From Syntrophaceae bacterium (GTDB lineage Bacteria; Desulfobacterota; Syntrophia; Syntrophales; UBA5619), in the NCBI GenBank assembly GCA_023249795.1, contig JAHFBU010000134.1, positions 1-5,283 on the forward strand: a stretch of 5,283 nucleotides of DNA. The letters run 5' to 3'. Positions 1 to 5,219 of the stretch are shown piece by piece. A program made the position numbers and the translations under genes. The notes beneath the pieces are model-generated. The model saw nothing but the letters and a program-made list of their open reading frames with translations. It was not told the DNA's origin and searched no databases. Position 1 is the first letter of the stretch. Each line of letters begins with the position of its first letter.

Positions 1-59
1 TAAAAGGGGTCTTCGCCCTGATCATGGTCGTCATCACATTAACCGGTATTTACAACTAA
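1..59 (+). CDS. 3' end of an unidentified gene with a hydrophobic C-terminus
   Basis: An open frame enters from the left edge and stops at TAA (57-59). It encodes the last 18 residues, KGVFALIMVVITLTGIYN. The stretch FALIMVVITLTGI is hydrophobic enough for a C-terminal membrane segment. The stop lies 8 bases before the lepB start, and the lepB ribosome site overlaps the stop codon, so the two genes are probably co-transcribed. The family cannot be named from so short a tail. The reading rests on the frame, the hydrophobicity and the tight spacing only. Confidence 0.5.
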   Translation, partial: KGVFALIMVVITLTGIYN

Positions 60-67
60 GGGAACCT

Positions 68-679
68 ATGAGCGAATCGAAATCAAAACTTCGAGAATAC
101 ATCGAGGCGATCCTCCTTGCCGTCGTGATCGCCTTTTTCATCCGCACCTTTGTGATCCAGGCCTACAAGATTCCCTCCGGCTCGATGAAACCGACGCTGC
201 TGATCGGCGATCATATCCTTGTAAGCAAATTCAACTATGGGGTCCGTCTGCCCCTGATACGTTCCAGTATTATTCCCGTCGGGACGCCCAAACGGGGGGA
301 CATCGTGGTTTTTATCTACCCGGAAGACCGGTCGAAGGATTTCATCAAACGGCTGATCGGCCTGCCTGGCGACACGATCGAGATCCGGGACAAGCAAATC
401 CTCCTGAACGGCCTCCCCTGGAGCGACTCCCACGGAGTCTATGTGGACAATCAGGTTTTCCCCGGGGCGGTGCAGCCCCGCGACAACTTCGGCCCGGTCA
501 CGGTTCCGGAAGGTTCCCTTTTCGTTATGGGCGACAACCGTGACGAGAGTTACGACAGCCGTTTCTGGGGGTTCGTCCCGATGAAGGACGTGCTGGGCAA
601 GGCGCTTATCATCTACTGGTCCTGGGACCGCGAGGATCACGGCGTCCGATGGAATCGCATGGGATCGGTTCTGCACTGA
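68..679 (+). CDS. lepB: Signal peptidase I (leader peptidase)
   Basis: This is the membrane-bound serine protease that cleaves signal peptides from proteins exported by Sec or Tat, acting on the outer face of the inner membrane. It has 203 residues. One N-terminal membrane segment (about 12-30) is followed by the catalytic-serine box IPSGSMKPTL with Ser39. The catalytic Lys94 lies in FIKRLIGLPGD (92-102). The conserved C-terminal box GDNRDESYDSRFWGFVP spans 155-171. The Ser/Lys dyad is complete. The length suits the shorter form with one anchor; E. coli LepB is longer and has two membrane segments. AAGGGA (58-63) lies 4 bases before the ATG and supports this start. The gene probably shares a transcript with the upstream gene, and a strong hairpin terminator follows. 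Family assignment is secure; the substrates cannot be read from sequence. Confidence 0.97.
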   Translation: MSESKSKLREYIEAILLAVVIAFFIRTFVIQAYKIPSGSMKPTLLIGDHILVSKFNYGVRLPLIRSSIIPVGTPKRGDIVVFIYPEDRSKDFIKRLIGLPGDTIEIRDKQILLNGLPWSDSHGVYVDNQVFPGAVQPRDNFGPVTVPEGSLFVMGDNRDESYDSRFWGFVPMKDVLGKALIIYWSWDREDHGVRWNRMGSVLH

Positions 680-718
680 TTCCGATTCCAGGCCGGATCA
701 ATATTGACCATCGCCAAG

Positions 719-748
719 AAAAAGCCGCGGCCATTGCGCGGCTTTTTT
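719..748. terminator. Bidirectional intrinsic terminator between lepB and the NRAMP gene
   Basis: A perfect 11-bp stem pairs AAAAAGCCGCG (719-729) with CGCGGCTTTTT (737-747) around a 7-base loop. A six-T run (743-748) follows on the + strand and an equivalent T run on the - strand. It lies 39 bases after the lepB stop and 11 bases after the NRAMP stop, which suits a shared terminator for convergent genes. Confidence 0.93.
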
Positions 749-759
749 CATGTCCGCAT

Positions 760-2037
760 TCAGATCAGCGCGAAAACGACCATCGCCACTGAAATAAAGA
801 CCAGAATGGCGACGGTCAGCCATGAGAGGATGTTCATGACGAGGCCGTTCGTGTATTTTCCCATGATCCGCCGATCATTGACCAGCAGCAGCATAAAGAC
901 GAGGATCACGGGAAGAAGCGCCCCGTTGATGACCTGGGAGTAGTACATGATCCGGATCAGCGGCATGTCAGGCAGCAGGATGATTCCGGCGCCGAGGAAT
1001 ACCATCAGAGAATAAAGGCCGTAGAACTGAGGGGCCTCCAGGAATTTGCGGTTCAGGCTGGACTCCCACCCGAAGGCCTCGCAGATCGTATAAGAGGTGG
1101 AAATCGGCAGAATGGAGGCGGCAAACAAAGAGGCGTTCAGGAGGCCGAAGGCGAACAGCCAGGAACAGTATTCTCCCGCCAGCGGCGCCAGCGCCTGGGC
1201 GGCGTCTTTGGCGCTTTCGATCTTGACGCCGTTCTGGAAAAGGGTCACCGCGCAGAGCATGATAATGAAAAAGGCAACCACATTGACAATGACCGACCCT
1301 ATGATCACATCCATCCGGGTGTAGGGGTAATCCCCCGCCTTGAGTCCCTTATCCACGACCGAAGACTGGAGATAAAACTGCATCCAGGGGGCGATGGTCG
1401 TCCCGATCAGCCCCAGGGTCATCATCAGAAAGCCCGGCTCCATCCGGATCGTCGGTTTCAGAAGGGAAGCGCCGATCACCCCCCAGTCCGGCCTGCCCAT
1501 GAAGCCGGAGATAATGTAGGCGAAATAAAAGACGCATGCCGCAAGAAAGACCTTCTCCACGGACTTGTAATTGCCCTTGACCACGAGCCACCAGACAAAA
1601 AAGGCGCTGAGCGGAACGGAGATGTATCGACTGATGCCAAAAATCTCAAGACTCGCCGCGACGCCGGCAAATTCGGAAATCGTGTTCCCCAGATTGGCCA
1701 GAAACAGGATAATCATCAAGTAGAAGGTGATGCGCAGACCGAATCGCTCGCGGATCAGGTCGGAGAGCCCCTTGCCCGAAATGACGCCCATCCGGGCGCA
1801 CATCTCCTGGATGATGATCAGGGCCGCGGTGATCGGGATGAGGGTCCACAGCAGGGTGAGTCCATATTCGGAGCCGGCCAGGGAATAGGTTGTGATGCCG
1901 CCGGCGTCGTTATCGACGTTCGAGGTGATGATGCCCGGTCCGATCAGCGCGAAGAAGATCCCGAGCGTTCGCCAGTATTTTCTGACGGGCGAGGATTGCC
2001 AGAATCCGCGGATGGCTCCGGACAGGAAATCAACCAT
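760..2037 (-). CDS. NRAMP-family divalent metal transporter with a non-canonical metal site
   Basis: This is a 425-residue polytopic inner-membrane protein of the NRAMP/MntH superfamily, with about 11 hydrophobic segments. The family signature after TM2 is clear: EMCARMGVISGKGLSDLIRERFG begins at residue 78. The TM1 stretch GPGIITSNVDNDAGG (33-47) aligns without gaps to the canonical stretch ending in DPGN. Asp44 is kept, but the metal-binding Asn becomes Gly47. In TM6, GTTIAPW (212-218) replaces the canonical GATVMPH, so the metal-binding Met becomes Ala216 and the His becomes Trp218. NRAMP proteins normally import Mn2+ or Fe2+ with protons. Loss of Met is known from NRAMP-related Mg2+ transporters, so selectivity here may differ. 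The only usable ATG is chosen: an in-frame stop lies 8 codons upstream, and GAGGAAGG sits rather far (12 bases) before it. The gene starts 33 bases after the MgtE-like gene and is probably in its operon. The fold is secure; the substrate is not. Confidence 0.9.
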   Translation of the reverse strand: MVDFLSGAIRGFWQSSPVRKYWRTLGIFFALIGPGIITSNVDNDAGGITTYSLAGSEYGLTLLWTLIPITAALIIIQEMCARMGVISGKGLSDLIRERFGLRITFYLMIILFLANLGNTISEFAGVAASLEIFGISRYISVPLSAFFVWWLVVKGNYKSVEKVFLAACVFYFAYIISGFMGRPDWGVIGASLLKPTIRMEPGFLMMTLGLIGTTIAPWMQFYLQSSVVDKGLKAGDYPYTRMDVIIGSVIVNVVAFFIIMLCAVTLFQNGVKIESAKDAAQALAPLAGEYCSWLFAFGLLNASLFAASILPISTSYTICEAFGWESSLNRKFLEAPQFYGLYSLMVFLGAGIILLPDMPLIRIMYYSQVINGALLPVILVFMLLLVNDRRIMGKYTNGLVMNILSWLTVAILVFISVAMVVFALI

Positions 2038-2070
2038 GGTCGTATGCCGCCTTCCTCATTCATCGTTGTC

Positions 2071-3333
2071 CTACCGTCCCAACTTCGGCGCCACCACTTC
2101 GAGGAGATTCTTAAACAGGATGACCCCCTTCAGGCGGTTCTCGTCATCAACGACCGGGATGGCCATGATGCCATACTTGGCGAAGTCCTCGGCGATCCGT
2201 TCCTTATTCTCCTCTATGCCGACCGAAACCACCCGCGTGTCCATGATCTCCGAGAGGACCGTTGTCGGAGGTGCCATCAGAAGATCGCGCAGTGTGAGCA
2301 CCCCGAGGATATGCTCCCCGCCATCCAGGACATAGATGTAATAGATCAGATCCATATCCTCGGCTTCAAGCCGGATCTTGTCCATCGCCTCCCCCACCGT
2401 TACCAATGGGCCAAAACTGGGGAAGGACGTTGTCATCAACCCTCCGGCATTTTCCTCCGGATGGGATAGAAGTTCCTTCATATCCTCCGCCGCGTCCTCC
2501 TCCATCTCCTTGAGGATCCCCTCCACTTTATCCTTCGGAAGATCACCCAACAGATCGGCCGCCTCGGAGAGAGACATCTCCTCGATGATATCGGAGGCAT
2601 TCGCCGTTGAGAGTTCTTCGATCAGGCTGACCTGGATCTTCGGGTCCGTCTCTTCAAGGGTCTCGGCCGCGGTTTCGACATCGAGCGAACGGAAAACCGC
2701 GGAGCGCTGATGGATATCGAGATCCTCGATGATGTCCGCCAGATCGGCCGGATGGAGCTGGGCAAGGCGGTTCTGGGCGATGGTCAGGCGCAGCAGATCC
2801 GGCGAGGAGAGGGGCTGTACGAACTTCCACGCAATCAACTGGTCCGTCATGTCATAGTCGAAGAGTTTGCGGAGCAGAAAACCGATTGGCCTCATCAGAC
2901 CGACGCGCCGTAAAAGACCGTGGAAACCGACATCCACGTGGACCAGGTAAAGGATTCTGTTTGCGTGCAGGAACTGCAGGTCGTTGACCCGCCGGATCTT
3001 CGCCCCGTCGGTATCGACCACCTGCTTGTCCAGAAGGGTGTCCTTCAGCAGGAGTTCGCCGGGGCTGAGCACCGGTTCCCGGAAATCCTCCGGCCGGAGG
3101 GGATGGGACACGAGCGTCTCTTTGATCGCTGAAATCTTTTTCCAGGACAGGAGAACCTGTTTCCGATCTTGCTTGAGGCGCAGGAGGATATCCGTGACCG
3201 GCGGGTAAATCTCCCCGATGTTCCCGGCCAGGTCGAGGACCGTGCCGATCGGGCGGCCCTCGCCGTCAACGACTTTTCTTCCCAGAAGTTCACTTAAGAA
3301 CAGAAACACCTGGGAATCCGTGTTCACCGCCAT
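2071..3333 (-). CDS. Soluble MgtE-like sensor: PRC-barrel pair, MgtE N-domain and two CBS domains
   Basis: The protein has 420 residues and no membrane segment. It starts with a PRC-barrel-like segment (about 15-75, with LLGRKVVDGEGRPIGTV) and a second related segment (about 93-150). An MgtE N-terminal helical domain follows (about 186-290, including HPADLADIIEDL), with the hallmark PEENAGGLMT at 292-301. CBS domain 1 spans about 300-356 (IYYIYVLDGG, LGVLTLRDLL) and CBS domain 2 about 360-415 (EIMDTRVVSV, IPVVDDENRLKGVI). In true MgtE these two regions form the cytoplasmic Mg2+ sensor that gates the channel. Here the protein ends after CBS2, so the channel domain is absent. A possible role is Mg2+ or nucleotide sensing for the adjacent NRAMP-like permease (inference). 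The chosen start (3333) has GGAGG 8 bases upstream. The longer frame from 3390 would add 19 residues and lacks a ribosome site. Confidence 0.88.
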   Translation of the reverse strand: MAVNTDSQVFLFLSELLGRKVVDGEGRPIGTVLDLAGNIGEIYPPVTDILLRLKQDRKQVLLSWKKISAIKETLVSHPLRPEDFREPVLSPGELLLKDTLLDKQVVDTDGAKIRRVNDLQFLHANRILYLVHVDVGFHGLLRRVGLMRPIGFLLRKLFDYDMTDQLIAWKFVQPLSSPDLLRLTIAQNRLAQLHPADLADIIEDLDIHQRSAVFRSLDVETAAETLEETDPKIQVSLIEELSTANASDIIEEMSLSEAADLLGDLPKDKVEGILKEMEEDAAEDMKELLSHPEENAGGLMTTSFPSFGPLVTVGEAMDKIRLEAEDMDLIYYIYVLDGGEHILGVLTLRDLLMAPPTTVLSEIMDTRVVSVGIEENKERIAEDFAKYGIMAIPVVDDENRLKGVILFKNLLEVVAPKLGR

Positions 3334-3341
3334 AATCATCG

Positions 3342-3346
3342 CCTCC
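3342..3346 (-). promoter_or_regulatory. Ribosome binding site that decides the start of the MgtE-like gene
   Basis: GGAGG on the minus strand lies 8 bases before the ATG at 3333 and only 2 bases before another ATG at 3339. The upstream ATG at 3390 has no comparable site. This favours the start at 3333, just before the first PRC-like segment. Confidence 0.7.
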
Positions 3347-3357
3347 GGGCCAGGGTG

Positions 3358-3387
3358 CCTATAACACCAATCGCGTTTATTCAACAA
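3358..3387 (-). promoter_or_regulatory. Weak candidate promoter for the MgtE-like/NRAMP unit
   Basis: On the minus strand TTGTTG (3387-3382) and TATAGG (3363-3358) are separated by 18 bases. Each is only a partial match to the sigma-70 hexamers. Transcription would start a few bases before the GGAGG site, which agrees with the 3333 start and would exclude the 3390 start. An overlapping alternative -35, TTGAAT, has 15-base spacing. This is a weak call. Confidence 0.25.
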
Positions 3388-3403
3388 CATATTTTCATCG
3401 CCA

Positions 3404-3456
3404 TCCGAGGGGACATGATGCGGAGAAACGAAGGGAGCGCATCATGTCCCCTCGGA
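3404..3456. repeat. 19-bp perfect inverted repeat, REP/MITE-like palindrome
   Basis: TCCGAGGGGACATGATGCG (3404-3422) is perfectly complementary to 3438-3456 around a 15-base centre (3423-3437). It lies between divergent transcription units. It has no T run directly after the stem on either strand, so it does not look like a terminator. The arms contain GGGGACA, which resembles ends of REP-type palindromes associated with Y1/RAYT transposases; that likeness is from memory and unverified. A large operator or a plain extragenic palindrome are alternatives. No transposase is present in the window. Confidence 0.75.
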
Positions 3457-3470
3457 CGAGATTTTTGCAC

Positions 3471-3498
3471 TTGACACTTCCCGCTTTTGTATTGTAAG
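3471..3498 (+). promoter_or_regulatory. Candidate sigma-70 promoter of the pyr operon
   Basis: A consensus -35 TTGACA (3471-3476) is followed after 16 bases by TGTAAG (3493-3498), which matches 4 of 6 bases of the -10 consensus. Transcription would begin near 3505, about 22 bases before the PyrR-type hairpin, leaving a complete attenuator in the leader. The -35 is strong and the -10 is mediocre. The -35 lies 15 bases from the edge of the inverted repeat. Confidence 0.5.
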
Positions 3499-3526
3499 AA
3501 CCGGCCGAAATCGACGGCAGTCGCCC

Positions 3527-3559
3527 CCCTTTAATTGAATCCCGCGAGATTGAAAAGGG
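3527..3559 (+). promoter_or_regulatory. PyrR-binding anti-antiterminator hairpin in the pyr leader
   Basis: The PyrR recognition consensus ARUCCNGNGAGGYU is matched at 13 of 14 positions by AAUCCCGCGAGAUU (3538-3551). The one difference, G to A at 3549, turns the U-G pair with U3540 into U-A and keeps the stem. A lower stem pairs CCCUUU (3527-3532) with AAAGGG (3554-3559), leaving an asymmetric internal loop (AAUUG against GA) as in known PyrR hairpins. UMP-bound PyrR would stabilise this fold, free the downstream terminator to form and reduce expression. A competing antiterminator is visible: GGGAUGGU (3557-3564) can pair with GCCUUCCC (3604-3611) with one U-U mismatch, joining the hairpin's 3' arm to the terminator's 5' arm. 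The pairings were worked out by hand. Confidence 0.85.
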
Positions 3560-3566
3560 ATGGTCC

Positions 3567-3635
3567 ATGAAAAAAATTACGCCTGTAACCAGTCCGCTGT
3601 TAAGCCTTCCCCGTACAGGGAAGGCTTTTTTTTGA
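3567..3635 (+). CDS. Possible 22-residue leader peptide in the pyr attenuator
   Basis: An ATG at 3567 opens a 22-codon frame beginning MKKITPVTSPLL and ending GKAFF, with stop TGA at 3633-3635. A plausible ribosome site AAAAGGGA (3553-3560) lies 6 bases upstream. That site is in the 3' arm of the PyrR hairpin, so hairpin formation would hide it. The frame runs through both arms of the terminator; its last two Phe codons are the U-run itself and the stop begins on the last U. A ribosome here would disrupt the terminator, as in the enterobacterial pyrBI leader. A frame this short may be chance. Confidence 0.4.
   Translation: MKKITPVTSPLLSLPRTGKAFF
3602..3633 (+). terminator. Intrinsic terminator of the pyr attenuator
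   Basis: AAGCCTTCCC (3602-3611) pairs perfectly with GGGAAGGCTT (3618-3627) around the 6-base loop CGTACA. An eight-T run spans 3626-3633. It lies upstream of pyrR and after the PyrR-type hairpin, which is the position expected for conditional termination. It is not convincingly the end of any other gene, because the stretch to its left holds no long + strand CDS. Confidence 0.93.
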
Positions 3636-3654
3636 CTTACCGAACACCACAATG

Positions 3655-3659
3655 AGGGA
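3655..3659 (+). promoter_or_regulatory. Ribosome binding site that decides the pyrR start
   Basis: AGGGA lies 4 bases before the ATG at 3664. The ATG at 3652 has no Shine-Dalgarno sequence in front of it, and starting there would add MRET, which aligns to nothing in B. subtilis PyrR. The start at 3664 gives MEKKKIVMD, matching the family's N-terminus. Confidence 0.65.
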
Positions 3660-3663
3660 AACC

Positions 3664-4203
3664 ATGGAGAAGAAAAAGATCGTCATGGACGCGGAGGGGA
3701 TCGACCGCTCGCTTACACGAATCGCCTACGAGATCCTTGAAAAAAACAAGGGGGTTGAAAAACTGGTCCTCGTCGGAATCCAAACCGGAGGGGTCTTTCT
3801 CGCGGAGCGGCTGCGCCGGAAGATCTCTGAAATAGAAGGACGGGGGATCCCTCTGGGGATCCTCGATATCACCCTCTACCGGGACGACCTGCAGACCTCC
3901 CACCTGAAACCGAGGCTGGGGAAGACGGACATCTCCTTTTCGCTCAACGACAAGAAGGTTGTACTCGTGGACGATGTCCTCTTCACCGGACGGACCATCC
4001 GCGCGGCCATGGACGCCCTGATCGACTTCGGTCGGCCGAGGTCGATCCAACTGACCGTCCTGATCGACCGGGGCCACCGCGAACTGCCGATTCGGGCGGA
4101 TTTTGTCGGCAAGAACCTCCCCTCATCGCTTTGGGAAGCGGTCAGCGTCGACCTGACGGAGAAAAACGGCAGGGACGAGGTGGTCGTCGTGTTAAATGGA
4201 TGA
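3664..4203 (+). CDS. pyrR: PyrR: bifunctional pyr operon attenuation regulator and uracil phosphoribosyltransferase
   Basis: The protein has 179 residues, close to the ~180 of B. subtilis PyrR, and resembles it along its whole length (from memory). It has the type I phosphoribosyltransferase fold. The PRPP loop VVLVDDVLFTGRT is at 99-111. Family blocks include LTRIAYEI (17-24), DITLYRDDL (68-76) and IDRGHRELPIRADFVGKN (134-151). PyrR binds pyr leader RNA when UMP or UTP is present and promotes termination; many members also convert uracil and PRPP to UMP. A cognate RNA hairpin lies about 110 bases upstream, so autoregulation is likely. The start at 3664 is preferred over 3652 because of its ribosome site and the family N-terminus. 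pyrB follows 92 bases later with no terminator between. Function is secure by family; the enzymatic activity of this member is untested. Confidence 0.96.
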   Translation: MEKKKIVMDAEGIDRSLTRIAYEILEKNKGVEKLVLVGIQTGGVFLAERLRRKISEIEGRGIPLGILDITLYRDDLQTSHLKPRLGKTDISFSLNDKKVVLVDDVLFTGRTIRAAMDALIDFGRPRSIQLTVLIDRGHRELPIRADFVGKNLPSSLWEAVSVDLTEKNGRDEVVVVLNG

Positions 4204-4241
4204 GGAAACCCTGCTTCCGCCGTCCCATGTTTCCTGAGTGA

Positions 4242-4253
4242 CCGCTTCGGCGG
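4242..4253 (+). other. Small UUCG-capped hairpin between pyrR and pyrB
   Basis: CCGC-TTCG-GCGG forms a 4-bp stem with the stable C(UUCG)G tetraloop. A competing 8-bp pairing joins TTCCGCCG (4215-4222) to CGGCGGAA (4248-4255). No T run follows, so this is not an intrinsic terminator. It might affect RNA stability or processing between pyrR and pyrB. No gene is seen in the 92-base gap. Confidence 0.4.
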
Positions 4254-4295
4254 AATCCTCTTCCCGGGCGCGATCCCGATCATGTGAGGCTCTAA

Positions 4296-5219
4296 ATGAA
4301 ACTGAACCGGAAAGACATCCTCGGCATCCAGGAACTCTCCGTGGAGGAGATCAACCTGATACTCGAAACGGCGGATTCCTTCATCGAAGTCTCCACGCGT
4401 GAGATCAAGAAGGTCCCCACACTCCGCGGGAAAACCGTCATCAATCTCTTCTATGAGGCCAGCACCCGGACGCGGACCTCTTTCGAGATCGCCGGCAAAC
4501 GGTTGGGCGCGGATACGATCAACATCTCCGCATCGACCAGCAGCGTTGTCAAAGGCGAGACCCTGATCGACACGGCAAGAAACCTGGAGGCGATGAACCC
4601 GGACGTCATCGTGATCCGCCATGCCGCCGCCGGAGCCCCGCACATGCTGGCAGGTCTGCTCCGGCAGTCGATCATCAACGCGGGCGACGGAGCGCATGAA
4701 CACCCGACCCAGGCCCTTTTGGACTTGATGACGATCCGGGCGAAAAAAGGGGGAATCGCCGGGTTGAAGGTGGCCATTGTCGGCGATATCGCCCACAGCC
4801 GCGTCGCCCGCTCCAATATCCACGGACTGACCAAGATGGGGGCCGCCGTCATTGTGGCCGGTCCGGCAACGATGATCCCCCGGGGGATCGAGAAAATGGG
4901 GGTCGTCGTCCATACGCAAATCGAAGAGGCGATTCGGGAGGCGGATATCATCATGATGCTCCGCATCCAGACGGAACGGGAACAACAGAACATCTTTCCG
5001 TCGCTCAGGGAATACGCCCAGTATTTCTCTCTCAACCGCGGGAACATCGGCCTGGCCCGAAAGGATGTTCTCATCATGCATCCGGGGCCGATGAACCGGG
5101 GCGTGGAGATCTCGCCGGATATCGCCGACGGACCCCATTCGATCATTCTCGACCAGGTTACGAATGGCGTGGCCGTCCGGATGGCCCTTCTTTATCTGCT
5201 TACGGGAGGCGTTTCATGA
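4296..5219 (+). CDS. pyrB: Aspartate carbamoyltransferase, catalytic subunit
   Basis: It joins carbamoyl phosphate and L-aspartate to give N-carbamoyl-aspartate, the committed step of pyrimidine synthesis, in the cytoplasm. It has 307 residues, a normal catalytic-chain length. The carbamoyl-phosphate box STRTRTSFE is at 56-64. Lys86 in SSVVKGET corresponds to the active-site Lys84 of E. coli. HPTQ (136-139), RIQTERE (223-229) and HPGPMNRGVEI (262-272) complete the site, and VGDIAHSRVARSN lies at 162-174. TGAGG (4285-4289) sits 6 bases before the ATG. No regulatory chain gene pyrI is in view; pyrC follows with a 4-base overlap, so control probably acts through PyrR attenuation and perhaps a complex with the dihydroorotase (inference). 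Confidence 0.98.
   Translation: MKLNRKDILGIQELSVEEINLILETADSFIEVSTREIKKVPTLRGKTVINLFYEASTRTRTSFEIAGKRLGADTINISASTSSVVKGETLIDTARNLEAMNPDVIVIRHAAAGAPHMLAGLLRQSIINAGDGAHEHPTQALLDLMTIRAKKGGIAGLKVAIVGDIAHSRVARSNIHGLTKMGAAVIVAGPATMIPRGIEKMGVVVHTQIEEAIREADIIMMLRIQTEREQQNIFPSLREYAQYFSLNRGNIGLARKDVLIMHPGPMNRGVEISPDIADGPHSIILDQVTNGVAVRMALLYLLTGGVS

Noticed and set aside
83..676. 197-codon minus-strand frame opposite lepB
   Set aside because: It mirrors lepB codons almost exactly and has no ribosome site or recognisable motif.
1996..2469. 157-codon plus-strand frame over the MgtE-like gene's 3' end
   Set aside because: It overlaps two well-supported minus-strand genes, and its composition is that of reverse-complemented coding sequence.
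3334..3390. 19-codon N-terminal extension of the MgtE-like protein (ATG at 3390)
   Set aside because: No ribosome site precedes it, its residues (LLNKRDWCYRHPG) look non-domain, and GGAGG is correctly spaced for the ATG at 3333.
3404..3456. Palindrome as an intrinsic terminator
   Set aside because: The 19-bp stem with a 15-base loop has no adjoining T run on either strand, and no gene ends nearby.
3395..3652. 85-codon minus-strand frame across the pyr leader
   Set aside because: It runs through the terminator, the PyrR hairpin and the palindrome, all of which explain the sequence better. It has no recognisable protein features.
4270..4290. Second PyrR-binding loop before pyrB (ATCCCG and GTGAGGCT)
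   Set aside because: Both halves resemble the consensus, but they are split by an extra stretch that breaks the required UCCNGNGAGG spacing, and no stem or terminator accompanies them.
3876..5138. 420-codon open frame on the minus strand
   Set aside because: It lies antisense to pyrR and pyrB, which carry complete catalytic motifs. Its translation is rich in Asp, Arg, His and Pro with no recognisable domain, as expected of a GC-rich shadow frame.
4451..5146. 231-codon minus-strand frame inside pyrB
   Set aside because: It is antisense to a well-supported gene, and its low-complexity Ser/Ile/Met/Arg composition shows no family signature.
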